Source: Ilumatobacteraceae bacterium (GTDB lineage Bacteria; Actinomycetota; Acidimicrobiia; Acidimicrobiales; Ilumatobacteraceae). Taken from it: a stretch of DNA of 64,000 nt. The notes under the pieces were generated by a model. It was not told where the DNA came from, searched no databases, and worked only from the letters and a program-made list of their open reading frames with translations. A program made the translations under genes and the position numbers. The stretch is taken from the NCBI GenBank assembly GCA_033344875.1, contig JAWPMO010000001.1, forward strand, positions 2,753,595 through 2,817,594, given 5' to 3'. Each line of letters starts with the position of its first letter. Position 1 is the stretch's first letter. Of the stretch, positions 7,296 to 15,958 are shown piece by piece.

Positions 7296-9198
7296 TCGAC
7301 TGGCCGGCGAACTGCGCCTGATAGAGCTGGGCGTACGCCCCACCCCGATCGATCAGTTCGTCGTGGTTGCCCTGCTCGACGATGCGCCCACCGTCCATCA
7401 CCAAGATGACGTCGGCACCACGGATCGTCGAGAGCCGGTGTGCGATCACGAAGCTGGTCCGCTGTGAGCGGAGGGCGTTCATGGCCTCCTGGATCAGGAC
7501 CTCGGTACGCGTGTCGACCGAACTGGTCGCCTCGTCGAGGATCAGGATCGACGGGTCGGCGAGGAACGCTCGAGCGATCGTCACGAGCTGCTTCTCGCCC
7601 GCCGAGATGTTGTCGCCGTCGTCGTTGATCACCGTGTCGTACCCGGCGGGCAACGAATGAACGAAACGGTCGACGTACGTGACACGCGCCGCCTCACGGA
7701 TCTGCTCGTCGGTGGCGTCGGGGTTGCCGTACCGGAGGTTCTCGAGGATCGTGCCGCCGAACAGCCAGGTGTCCTGGAGCACCATGCCGACCTTCGAGCG
7801 CAACTCGCGCCGCGGGAAGCTCGCGATGTCGCGGCCGTCGAGGCGGATCGTGCCGCCGTCGAGGTCGTAGAACCGCATCAGCAGGTTGACGATCGTGGTC
7901 TTGCCGGCACCGGTCGGGCCGACGATCGCGATCGTCTGTCCGGGTTCGGCCACGAGGCTGAGCCCCGAGATGAGCGTCGTGTCGGGGTCGTACGAGAAGT
8001 GCACGTCGTCGAACTCGATCCGCCCACGGACGGGTGCCGGGTCGATCGTGTCGGCCTGTTCGGCGGTCTGCTCGGGGGCGTCGATCAGTTCGAGCACCCG
8101 TTCGAGCGACGCGATGCCCGACTGGAACGTCGCGGTCATCGACGCGAGGTGCGTCAGCGGCTGACTGAACTGCCGCGCGTACTGGATCAGCGCCTGCATC
8201 TCGCCGACCGTCATCGAACCGCTCGAGATCCGCAGACCACCGACGACGGCGATGAGGACGAACTGCAGGTTCCCCATGAAGACCATCATCGGTTGGATGA
8301 GGCTGGCCGTGAACTGCGCCGTGTAGCTCGCCTCGTACAGCTCGTCGTTGTCGCGACGGAAGCGGGCCTCGACATCGCGCTGGCGACCGAAGCTCTTCAC
8401 GATCGCGTGGCCAGTGAACACCTCCTCGGCCTGAGCGTTGAGGCTGCCGGTGTGCCGCCACTGCGCCATGAACCTCGGTCGCGCCTTGCCACCGATCATC
8501 TTCATCAACCAGACCGACGTCGGAACGGTGACGAGCGCGACCGCCGCGAGCAGCGGCGAGATCACGAACATCATCACGATCACGCCGATCAGCGTGAGCA
8601 ACGACGTCAGGATCTGACTGGTCGTCTGCTGGAGACTCTGGCTGAGGTTGTCGATGTCGTTGGTGACCCGGCTGAGCAGATCGCCGCGAGCGTGCCGGTC
8701 GATGTAGCTGAGCGGCAGCCGGTTGATCTTGGTCTCGACCTGCTCGCGCAAGCCGAACATCGACCGCTGGAGCACCCCGGCGAGGATGTAGCCCTGCGAG
8801 TACGCGAGCACCCACGAGGCGACGTAGATCCCGCCCACCACGAACAGCTTGTCGTGGAGTGCACCGAAGTCGATGCCGTCACCGGCGACGCCGCTGACGA
8901 TGATGTCGGTCGCCTGCCCGAGCAGGCGGGGGCCGAGGACGACGAGCACGACACTGGCCACCGTCAGCGCGACGACCAGGATCAGCAGGGGCGTCTCGCG
9001 GCCGAGGATCGTGCCGAGGCGGCGCACGACGACGCCGAAGTTCTCGCTGCGCTCGGTCGGCATGCCGGCGCCGCCGCCGGGGCCGAAGCTGCCGCGGCGG
9101 GCTTCGCGGCCCGTGGTGGTCAGGACGTCCTGGTCGTCGCGTTCGCCGGTCGGACCGGTGCCGTTGGTGGTGTCGGTGTTCGTGCGGTCGTCGCTCAT
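7291..9198 (-). CDS. ABC exporter half-transporter (membrane plus ATPase), second subunit
   Basis: A 635-residue type IV ABC exporter subunit: about 85 cytosolic residues, six transmembrane helices (about 90-370), then the nucleotide-binding domain. The ATPase has Walker A 'GPTGAGKTT', a Q-loop ('VLQDTWLFGG'), a signature 'ISAGEKQLVTIARAF' (S-A-G-E in place of S-G-G-Q), Walker B 'ILILDEATSSVD' and the switch 'IAHRLSTIRGAD'. The ATGA overlap (9195-9198) with the upstream exporter gene fixes the start and predicts a heterodimer. The catalytic Glu after Walker B is intact here. It is likely a TetR-controlled efflux pump; the substrate is unknown. Confidence 0.9.
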   Translation of the reverse strand: MSDDRTNTDTTNGTGPTGERDDQDVLTTTGREARRGSFGPGGGAGMPTERSENFGVVVRRLGTILGRETPLLILVVALTVASVVLVVLGPRLLGQATDIIVSGVAGDGIDFGALHDKLFVVGGIYVASWVLAYSQGYILAGVLQRSMFGLREQVETKINRLPLSYIDRHARGDLLSRVTNDIDNLSQSLQQTTSQILTSLLTLIGVIVMMFVISPLLAAVALVTVPTSVWLMKMIGGKARPRFMAQWRHTGSLNAQAEEVFTGHAIVKSFGRQRDVEARFRRDNDELYEASYTAQFTASLIQPMMVFMGNLQFVLIAVVGGLRISSGSMTVGEMQALIQYARQFSQPLTHLASMTATFQSGIASLERVLELIDAPEQTAEQADTIDPAPVRGRIEFDDVHFSYDPDTTLISGLSLVAEPGQTIAIVGPTGAGKTTIVNLLMRFYDLDGGTIRLDGRDIASFPRRELRSKVGMVLQDTWLFGGTILENLRYGNPDATDEQIREAARVTYVDRFVHSLPAGYDTVINDDGDNISAGEKQLVTIARAFLADPSILILDEATSSVDTRTEVLIQEAMNALRSQRTSFVIAHRLSTIRGADVILVMDGGRIVEQGNHDELIDRGGAYAQLYQAQFAGQST

Positions 9199-10931
9199 GC
9201 CACCGCTCCTTCCCCGAGCTGGGACGCAACGATCTCGGCGTAGGTCGGACAACTCTCGACGAGGTCGGCGTGGGTGCCACGACCGACGATGCGACCGTCG
9301 TCGATGACGAGGATCTGGTCGGCGTCACGGATGGTCGAGACCCGCTGGGCGACCACCAGCACGGCGGCCTCCCGCGTGACCGGCTGCAGGGCCGCGCGCA
9401 ACCGCGCGTCGGTCGCCAGGTCGAGGGCCGAGAACGAGTCGTCGAACACGTGGATCTCGGGTTGCGCCACCAGCGCCCGCGCGATCGACAGGCGCTGGCG
9501 TTGGCCCCCCGACACGTTGGTGCCGCCCTGGGCGATCGGACTGTCGAGCCCGTCGGGCATCGTCTGCACGAAACCGGCCGCCTGGGCGACTTCGAGGGCG
9601 GCCCAGAGTTCGTCGTCGGTCGCGTCGGGGCGACCGAAGCGGAGGTTGGAGGCAACGGTGCCGGAGAACAGGAATGCCTGCTGAGGCACGTAGCCGACGC
9701 GGCCCCACAGCAGGTCGGGGTCGAGTTCGCGGACGTCGACGCCGTCGACGAGCACCGCCCCTTCGGTCGCGTCGAAGAGCCGGGCGACGAGGTTGACGAG
9801 CGTGGTCTTGCCGGCGCCCGTCGAGCCGATGATCGCCGTGGTCTCCCCGGCCGCGACCCGGAACGAGATGTCGCCGAGCACCGGTTGCTCGGCGCCGGCG
9901 TACCGGAACGCGACGTCGCGGAACTCGAGGGTGCCCCGTTCGGGCACCTCGGTCACCGGGTGTTCCGGTGGCCGGACCGACGAGTCGGTGTCGAGCACCT
10001 GGACGATGCGATCGGCGGCGACGGCCGCCCGCGGCACCATCGACGCCATGAAGGTGGCCATGACCACCGCGATCAGGATCTGGATCAGATAGGTGATGTA
10101 CGCGACGAGCGAACCGACCTGCATCTGTCCGTTGCTGATGCGGTCGGCCCCGATCCAGAGCACCGCCAAGCTGGAGATGTTGACGATGAAGCCAACGGTG
10201 GGAAACGTCGCCGCCATCAGCCGGCCGGTGCGCAGCGCCGTGTCGGTGAGTTCGTCGTTGGCGACCGCGAAGCGGGCCTGTTCCTGCGGTTCACGGACGA
10301 ACGCACGGACCACCCGGATCCCGGTGATCTGTTCGCGCAGCACCCCGTTGACCCGGTCGACGCGCTCCTGCATCAGCTGGAACGCGGGCACCATCCGCGA
10401 CACGATCAGGCCGAGCAGCAGCACGGCACCGGGCATGGCGAACAGCAGGATCACCGACAGGCCGACGTCTTCACGGACGGCGAGGACGATGCCGATCACC
10501 ATCGTGAGCGGCGCGGCGATCATCATCGTCGCCGCGATCACGACGAGCATCTGCACCTGCTGGACGTCGTTGGTGATGCGGGTGATCAACGACGACGCCC
10601 CGAACTGGCCGACCTCGCGAGCGGAGTAGTCGGTCACCTGATGGAACAGGTCGCGTCGCAGGTCGCGCCCGAACCCCATCGCCGCCTTGGCGCCGAACCA
10701 CACGGCCGCTGCCGCGAACAGGATCTGCACGACGCTGAACCCGATCATGATGCCGCCGGTGCGCCAGATGAACCCGTTGTCGCCGACGAGCACACCGTCG
10801 TTGATCAGGTCGGCGTTGAGCGCCGGGAGCGCGAGCGTCGCCGTGGTCTGGATCGCCTGGAGGACGACGACGACCCACAGCAGCCGCCGGTACGGGGCGA
10901 GGTGGGTCCGGAGCAGACGTCGGAGGCTCAT
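9195..10931 (-). CDS. ABC exporter half-transporter, first subunit (degenerate Walker B Glu)
   Basis: A 578-residue type IV exporter subunit: six transmembrane helices (about 15-310), then an ATPase domain with Walker A 'GSTGAGKTT', signature 'VSGGQRQRLSIARAL', Walker B 'IHVFDDSFSALD' and the switch position 'VAQRVSTIRDAD'. Walker B ends in Asp-Asp rather than Asp-Glu, and the switch histidine is Gln. Both suggest this half carries the degenerate ATP site, as in heterodimers such as TM287/288 and BmrCD. It overlaps the TetR gene upstream by ATGA and its partner downstream by ATGA, so all three are one transcript. Confidence 0.9.
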   Translation of the reverse strand: MSLRRLLRTHLAPYRRLLWVVVVLQAIQTTATLALPALNADLINDGVLVGDNGFIWRTGGIMIGFSVVQILFAAAAVWFGAKAAMGFGRDLRRDLFHQVTDYSAREVGQFGASSLITRITNDVQQVQMLVVIAATMMIAAPLTMVIGIVLAVREDVGLSVILLFAMPGAVLLLGLIVSRMVPAFQLMQERVDRVNGVLREQITGIRVVRAFVREPQEQARFAVANDELTDTALRTGRLMAATFPTVGFIVNISSLAVLWIGADRISNGQMQVGSLVAYITYLIQILIAVVMATFMASMVPRAAVAADRIVQVLDTDSSVRPPEHPVTEVPERGTLEFRDVAFRYAGAEQPVLGDISFRVAAGETTAIIGSTGAGKTTLVNLVARLFDATEGAVLVDGVDVRELDPDLLWGRVGYVPQQAFLFSGTVASNLRFGRPDATDDELWAALEVAQAAGFVQTMPDGLDSPIAQGGTNVSGGQRQRLSIARALVAQPEIHVFDDSFSALDLATDARLRAALQPVTREAAVLVVAQRVSTIRDADQILVIDDGRIVGRGTHADLVESCPTYAEIVASQLGEGAVA

Positions 10932-11494
10932 CGCATCGCTCCGTTCAGGAACAGATCGACGATGTCGGCCGGCGGACGCGGCGTGTCGACCATGTGGGGA
11001 TGTGACAGGGCGAGCGCCATCGCCCGCAACAGTCGAGCGGCGTCGGCGGGCGCCTCGCGCAGCCGCCCGGATTCGGTCGCGAGCAGCGCGATGAGCGCCG
11101 GGCTGTCGGGAAACGGACCCTTGCGCAACGCCGCGTGGCGGGCCGTGTCGAGTTGGGACACCAGCTTCCAGACGTCGACGACCCGACGTTGGATGATCTC
11201 GGTCGCGGCGGCGAGCCGGTCGTAGAACGGGACGTCGGGATCGATCGCCTCGATCGCCCGCTCGAAGGGTTCGAGGTCGAGCAGGGCCTCGACGACCGCA
11301 CCGATCAGTTCGTCCTTGTCGGCGAAGACGTTGAACAGCGTTCCCTCGCTGACGCCGGCGGCTCGGGCCAACTCGCGGGTGGTGACGCCGACGCCGTGCT
11401 CGAGCATCAGAGGCAGGACCGCCCGGACGACGGCGGCGCGACGTTCGTCGGGTGGGAGCGGGGCGGCGCGACGGCTCGTGGTGGCGGATGGCAC
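10928..11494 (-). CDS. TetR family repressor of the ABC exporter
   Basis: A 188-residue TetR-type regulator. The N-terminal DNA-binding domain is classical: 'VVRAVLPLMLEHGVGVTTRELARAAGVSEGTLFNVFADKDELI' spans helices 1-4. The rest is an all-helical ligand domain. A longer frame begins with ATG at 11551, but its first 19 codons run through a 26-bp palindrome (11511-11536) that looks like the repressor's own operator. The GTG at 11494 is therefore the better start. The gene overlaps the first exporter subunit by ATGA and probably represses both the exporter operon and the divergent O-methyltransferase. Confidence 0.85.
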   Translation of the reverse strand: MPSATTSRRAAPLPPDERRAAVVRAVLPLMLEHGVGVTTRELARAAGVSEGTLFNVFADKDELIGAVVEALLDLEPFERAIEAIDPDVPFYDRLAAATEIIQRRVVDVWKLVSQLDTARHAALRKGPFPDSPALIALLATESGRLREAPADAARLLRAMALALSHPHMVDTPRPPADIVDLFLNGAMR

Positions 11495-11510
11495 GGCGGT
11501 GCACCGTACC

Positions 11511-11536
11511 CGACTGAGTGGGCACTCACTCAGTCG
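11511..11536. promoter_or_regulatory. TetR-type operator
   Basis: A perfect 10-bp inverted repeat (11511-11520 and 11527-11536) with a 6-nt spacer, containing the TGAGTG...CACTCA core common to TetR-family operators. It lies 16 bp before the GTG start of the TetR gene and 62 bp before the divergent O-methyltransferase start, so it could control both directions. Confidence 0.7.
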
Positions 11537-11598
11537 GATGTGGCGGCGCATGTCACACCATCGGGTCCGAAGCGCCGCGAGGTGCTACGAACGGGACC

Positions 11599-12255
11599 AT
11601 GCGATACATCCGGATGAACGACGATCTGTACGAGTACGTCACCGCCCACTCCAACCCCACCGACGACGCCGTGGCCGCCCGGCTCGCCGCGGCGACCCGG
11701 GAACAGTTCCCGAGCGCCGCCGGCATGAACATCGGCCAGGACCAGGGTCGCTTCCTCGCCACGATGGTCGCGATCTCCGGCGCCCGGACGGTCGTCGAGG
11801 TCGGCACCTTCACCGGCATGTCGGCACTGTGGATGGCACGAGCCCTGCCCGCCGACGGCCGGCTGACCTGCTTCGACATCACGGACCGCTACCTCGAACT
11901 CGCCAGGACGGCGTGGAGCGACGCCGAGGTGCTCGACAAGATCGATGTCAGGATCGGTCCGGCGAGCGAGGGCCTGGCGGCGTTGCCCGACCACCGCCAC
12001 ATCGACCTGGCGTTCATCGACGCCGACAAGACCGGCTACCAGACCTACCTCGACCTGCTGCTCCCGCGCCTGTCCGACCGCGGCCTGATCGTGGTCGACA
12101 ACGTGCTGTGGAGCGGAGCGGTCATCGATGACGACGTCCAGGACGCCGACACGGTCGCACTCCGTGACTTCAACGACGGCGTCGCTCGGCGTGACGACGT
12201 GCACGCCGTGATCGTCCCGATCGGCGACGGCGTCACACTGATCCGCCGACGCTGA
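11599..12255 (+). CDS. SAM-dependent O-methyltransferase (caffeoyl-CoA OMT type)
   Basis: A 218-residue class I methyltransferase of the O-methyltransferase family 3 (catechol/caffeoyl-CoA type). The SAM site is seen as 'VVEVGTFTGMSALWMA' near residue 60. The metal and catalytic motif is 'IDLAFIDADKTGYQTYLDLLLP', followed by 'GLIVVDNVLWSGAV', whose Asp-Asn pair ligands a divalent cation in the family. It probably methylates a vicinal diol. It is divergent from the tetR-exporter operon and shares its operator region, so methylation and efflux may act on the same compound; that is inference. Confidence 0.9.
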   Translation: MRYIRMNDDLYEYVTAHSNPTDDAVAARLAAATREQFPSAAGMNIGQDQGRFLATMVAISGARTVVEVGTFTGMSALWMARALPADGRLTCFDITDRYLELARTAWSDAEVLDKIDVRIGPASEGLAALPDHRHIDLAFIDADKTGYQTYLDLLLPRLSDRGLIVVDNVLWSGAVIDDDVQDADTVALRDFNDGVARRDDVHAVIVPIGDGVTLIRRR

Positions 12256-12258
12256 CCG

Positions 12259-12672
12259 TCAGTCGCTCGGCGGTGGGTTCGGGACACCCCTCATCCGCTC
12301 GTCGACCACGTCCTGGATCCGCCGGGCGACCTCGGGATACTCCTCGAGCAGGGCCTCGAAGTCCCAGCCGGTCATCCAGCCGACGCGACAGCGCGTCGAC
12401 GCGATCACACGTGCGTTCCGACGTCCCCCCGAGATGACGCCCATCTCACCGAAGAAGTCGCCGGGGCCGAGCGTCGCGACCTGCTCGAAGTTTCGTTGGA
12501 CCTCGACCTCGCCGTCGAGCACCACGAAGAACTTGTACGCGAACTCACCCTCGCGGGCCAGCCCGGTGCCCGCCAGCAGTTCGAGTTCCTCGAATCGGCT
12601 GGCACACGCCTCGACGACCTCGTCGGACAACCCCTCGAACAGCGGCAGTTCCCGCACCGTGTTGGAATCCAT
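12259..12672 (-). CDS. Cyclic nucleotide-binding domain protein
   Basis: A 137-residue single cNMP-binding (Crp-fold) domain without a DNA-binding domain. It opens with 'LPLFEGLSDEVVEACASRFEE', the N-terminal helix of the domain. The beta-roll includes 'GEFAYKFFVVLDGEVEV' and the phosphate-binding cassette region 'LGPGDFFGEMGVISGGRRNARVIA', where 'GE' and the following Arg are the ligand-contacting residues. The ATG at 12672 is immediately before the fold. It converges on the methyltransferase gene with 3 bp between stops. Such stand-alone domains usually act as sensors for a partner that is not obvious here. Confidence 0.85.
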   Translation of the reverse strand: MDSNTVRELPLFEGLSDEVVEACASRFEELELLAGTGLAREGEFAYKFFVVLDGEVEVQRNFEQVATLGPGDFFGEMGVISGGRRNARVIASTRCRVGWMTGWDFEALLEEYPEVARRIQDVVDERMRGVPNPPPSD

Positions 12673-12824
12673 GAGAGCCCCCTGACTCGCCCCGGGTGGG
12701 CGCCACGATGGTAGCGAACCCGGCCCGGCCGCTCGACCAACGGCGTCGGACCCCGAGCCGGGACGGTTCCCGAAGTGGCACAATGCGTGTTCTTGCATCA
12801 CCACCGACTCGCCGCTCGCGCCTC

Positions 12825-14522
12825 ATGACCACACCGACCACCGCCGCATCCGACCACCCCGATGGCGCCGCCGAGCTGCTGCTCGGGCCCGCGCTCCGGT
12901 TCGTCTCGGAGACCGAGGCCACCGTGTGGGTCGAGACCACGGCGGCCTGCACGGTGCGAGTGCTCGACACGTCGACGAGCACGTTCGAGGTCGACGGTCA
13001 CCATTTCGCGCTCGTGGTCCTCGAGGGCCTCGCCCCCGCAACGACCATCCCGTACCAGGTGCACCTCGACGACCGCCGCGTCTGGCCGGAACCCGACAGC
13101 CGGCTCCCACCGAGCGTGATTCGCACCATGGGTGGCGAGGGCCCCTTCCGGGCGCTGTTCGGGAGCTGTCGCGCCGCGGCACCCCACGAGCCGCCCTACA
13201 TCTGCACGGCCGACGAGGAGCGCGAGGGTCTCGGGGTCGATGCGCTCCGAGCACACGGCCTCCGGATGATCTCGCAGCCACCCGGCGAATGGCCCGACGT
13301 CATCGTGTTCCTGGGCGACCAGGTCTACGCCGACGACATGTCGCCCGCCGCCCGACGCCGGATCGAGCGGCGCGGCGATGATCGCGGCGACGTCCCCGAG
13401 AAGGTCGTCGCCGACTTCGAGGAGTACACCTGGCTGTACGAGGAGGCGTGGAAGTTCGAGGTCGAGCGCTGGGTGATGTCGGTCGTGCCGAGCGTCATGA
13501 TCTTCGACGACCACGACGTGATCGACGACTGGAACACCTCACGGTCGTGGGTCGACGAGACGCGGGCCGAACCCTGGTGGGAGGACCACATCATCGGGGC
13601 GATGATGTCGTACTGGATCTACCAGCACGTGGGGAACCTCTCCCCGGCGGAGATCGAGGCCGAAGGCATGCTCGCCCGGGTGATGGCGAGCGACGACGCA
13701 GCGGCGGTGCTGCGGCACTGGGCGTTCGAATCCGAACAGCAGACCCCGGTGCCGGGCGGCTACCCGTTCAGTTTCCACCGGCGCTTCGGCGACGTCCACC
13801 TGGTCATGGTCGACACGCGCAACGGGCGGGTGCTCGAGCCGGGCAATCGCAAGATGATCGGCGACGACGAATGGGACTGGGTGGTCGATCGCTGTTTCGA
13901 GCCGGCGAACCATCTCCTGATCGCCACGTCGCTCCCGGTGTTCACCCCCGGTGGGATCCATGCGATCCAACAGTGGGACGAGGCGGTGTGCGACGGACGA
14001 TGGGGTCGAGTCGGTGCCTGGGTCGGCGAACGCGTCCGGCGGGCGATCGACACCGAACACTGGCCGTCGTTCGACGACTCGTTCCGCAAGTTCGAACGAC
14101 TGCTCATCGGCCGGGCCACCGGCGAACGCGATGTCGATCCGCCGGCGACGATCACCGTGCTCGGTGGCGACATCCACTTCTCGTACGGCGTGGCGGTCGA
14201 ACCTCGCGACGGACCTCGGTTCACCAGTCGGGTGCACCAGGTGGTCAGCTCTCCGATCCGCAACATCCTCGGCGCACCCGAACGGCGGGCGATGCGGTTC
14301 GCCGAATCCGACACCGGTCGCCGCGTCGCCGAGTTCCTCCAGCGGCGCGTCGGACGACCGCCGTCCGACCTGGCGTGGGATCTCGACGTCGACCCGATCT
14401 TCGACAACACGATGGCGCTCATCGAGTTCGACGGTGACCGGGCGACGCTGATCATGGAGCGAGCGCAGCGCAACGACCAGGGCGTCGAAGTGCTCGAGAT
14501 CTTCAAGCGAATGGAACTCTGA
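12825..14522 (+). CDS. PhoD-like alkaline phosphatase/metallophosphatase
   Basis: A 565-residue metallophosphoesterase of the PhoD-like type (DUF7800 and related N-terminal beta domain, then the catalytic domain). Metal-binding motifs are visible in order: 'FLGDQVYADD' near residue 165, 'FDDHDVIDDWN' near residue 228, and 'VLGGDIHFSYG' near residue 445. The N terminus resembles a fibronectin-like beta domain and has no secretion signal, unlike classical twin-arginine PhoD, so the enzyme is probably cytosolic. Its phosphodiester or monoester substrate is unknown. The start is placed at ATG 12825; an in-frame upstream region is Arg-rich and not conserved-looking. Confidence 0.85.
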   Translation: MTTPTTAASDHPDGAAELLLGPALRFVSETEATVWVETTAACTVRVLDTSTSTFEVDGHHFALVVLEGLAPATTIPYQVHLDDRRVWPEPDSRLPPSVIRTMGGEGPFRALFGSCRAAAPHEPPYICTADEEREGLGVDALRAHGLRMISQPPGEWPDVIVFLGDQVYADDMSPAARRRIERRGDDRGDVPEKVVADFEEYTWLYEEAWKFEVERWVMSVVPSVMIFDDHDVIDDWNTSRSWVDETRAEPWWEDHIIGAMMSYWIYQHVGNLSPAEIEAEGMLARVMASDDAAAVLRHWAFESEQQTPVPGGYPFSFHRRFGDVHLVMVDTRNGRVLEPGNRKMIGDDEWDWVVDRCFEPANHLLIATSLPVFTPGGIHAIQQWDEAVCDGRWGRVGAWVGERVRRAIDTEHWPSFDDSFRKFERLLIGRATGERDVDPPATITVLGGDIHFSYGVAVEPRDGPRFTSRVHQVVSSPIRNILGAPERRAMRFAESDTGRRVAEFLQRRVGRPPSDLAWDLDVDPIFDNTMALIEFDGDRATLIMERAQRNDQGVEVLEIFKRMEL

Positions 14523-14565
14523 GTCCCGCTGTCTCCCCCGGCCCGTCGGATGCCACGATGGGCGA

Positions 14566-15915
14566 GTGCCGAGCACCCGAACCGCCCCCGTCTTCGCCCT
14601 GCCGTTGCTGTTGATCGCCGCTGCCTGCGGCGGCGACGACACCGCCGCACCCACCGCGACGACATTGCCGCCGGACAGCACGGTGGCGAACACCGCGCCG
14701 CCGGTCGACGACCCCGGCGACACCACGACCGACACCACCACGCCCGACACGACGACCGACACCACCTCGCCCGACACGACGACGCCCGACACGACGACGC
14801 CGGCGACCGCGACCACCGCTCCGGTCACGACCGCGACCACGACCCCGCCGACGACCGACCCACCGGCGGCCGAGTGGGCACCCATCGGGCCGGGACCGTA
14901 CGAGGTGGGCGTCGCCACGGTGATCGTCGGCGATCCCGACCGCGTGCGCCCCCTGACGGTCGACGTCTGGTTCCCGCTCGGTGGAGACGCCGACCCCGAG
15001 GCGCTGGTCCCCCAGCAGTACACGCTGCTCCCCGGCGTCTACTTCGAGTCGCCCGATGCCTTCGCCGCCGTCCCCGAACAGTTGTCGACCGACGGCCCGT
15101 TCCCGCTCGTGGTCTACTCCCACGGGAGCGGGGGCATTCGGTACCTGCACTCGTCGTACACCGAGGCGCTCGCGTCACACGGCTACGTGGTGGCCGCACC
15201 CGACCACACCGGCAACACCGTGTTCGACCGGTTCACCGGTGACGGAGCGCCGATCGAGGAGATCGCGTTCGAACGACCGAACGACGTCGCCCGCGTCATC
15301 ACGGCGTTCACCGAAGTCGCCCACCCGACCGCCGGCGTGTTCGCCGGCGCCGTCGACGACCAACGGATCGCCGTGACCGGTCACTCGTTCGGTGGGTACA
15401 CCGCGATCGCACTCGCGACCGGCGTGACCACGACGCTGGGCGAGTTCGCCGCCGACGACCGCGTCGACGCAATCATCCTGCTCGCACCGGCGAGCGGCGA
15501 GGCACTGCTGACCGACGAGCGTCTCGCAGCGATCGACGTGCCGATGATGGTCGTCGTCGGCACCGACGACACGACCACGCCGGTCGACCCGAACGTGACA
15601 CGGCTGTGGGACATCGCCACGAACGCTCCGGCGTACCGCGTCGAACTCGTCGCCGGCGAACACCAGACGTTCACCGACCTGTGTGCGTACGGCGAGTTCC
15701 TCCCGCTGCTCCCCGACGTGCCCGAACTGGTCGTGACGACGATCGAGGACTTCGGGGCCGAGGGATGCTCGGAGGGAGACATCGACGCCGAGCGGGCCGC
15801 CGACATCACCAACACGTATGTCGTGCAGTTCCTCGACCAGGTGTTCCGTGACGGCCCGGTGATCGACGACACGATGGTCACCCCACCCGTCGACGTCGTG
15901 TTCGCCCGACGCTGA
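14566..15915 (+). CDS. Secreted lipoprotein, alpha/beta-hydrolase (PAF-acetylhydrolase/dienelactone-hydrolase type)
   Basis: A 449-residue protein with a GTG start and a lipoprotein signal: Arg at position 5, a hydrophobic stretch and lipobox 'IAAAC' with Cys at residue 23. A Thr/Asp/Pro-rich linker of about 70 residues follows, then a hydrolase domain. The nucleophile elbow is 'GHSFGGYTA', the oxyanion region is 'VVYSHGSGG', the acid is in 'VVVGTDDTTTP' and the His in 'AGEHQTFTD'. It is expected to sit on the outer face of the membrane. It resembles bacterial PAF-acetylhydrolase-like and polyester hydrolases; the true ester substrate is unknown. Confidence 0.85.
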   Translation: MPSTRTAPVFALPLLLIAAACGGDDTAAPTATTLPPDSTVANTAPPVDDPGDTTTDTTTPDTTTDTTSPDTTTPDTTTPATATTAPVTTATTTPPTTDPPAAEWAPIGPGPYEVGVATVIVGDPDRVRPLTVDVWFPLGGDADPEALVPQQYTLLPGVYFESPDAFAAVPEQLSTDGPFPLVVYSHGSGGIRYLHSSYTEALASHGYVVAAPDHTGNTVFDRFTGDGAPIEEIAFERPNDVARVITAFTEVAHPTAGVFAGAVDDQRIAVTGHSFGGYTAIALATGVTTTLGEFAADDRVDAIILLAPASGEALLTDERLAAIDVPMMVVVGTDDTTTPVDPNVTRLWDIATNAPAYRVELVAGEHQTFTDLCAYGEFLPLLPDVPELVVTTIEDFGAEGCSEGDIDAERAADITNTYVVQFLDQVFRDGPVIDDTMVTPPVDVVFARR

Positions 15916-15958
15916 GCGACCGTGCCACGTCCGCCGGCGCACCGCGGAGCGGGTCGAG

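Noticed and set aside
7657-11225. Large plus-strand frames opposite the ABC exporter genes
   Set aside because: They yield Arg/Asp/His-rich low-complexity proteins without domains, while the minus strand encodes complete Walker and signature motifs.
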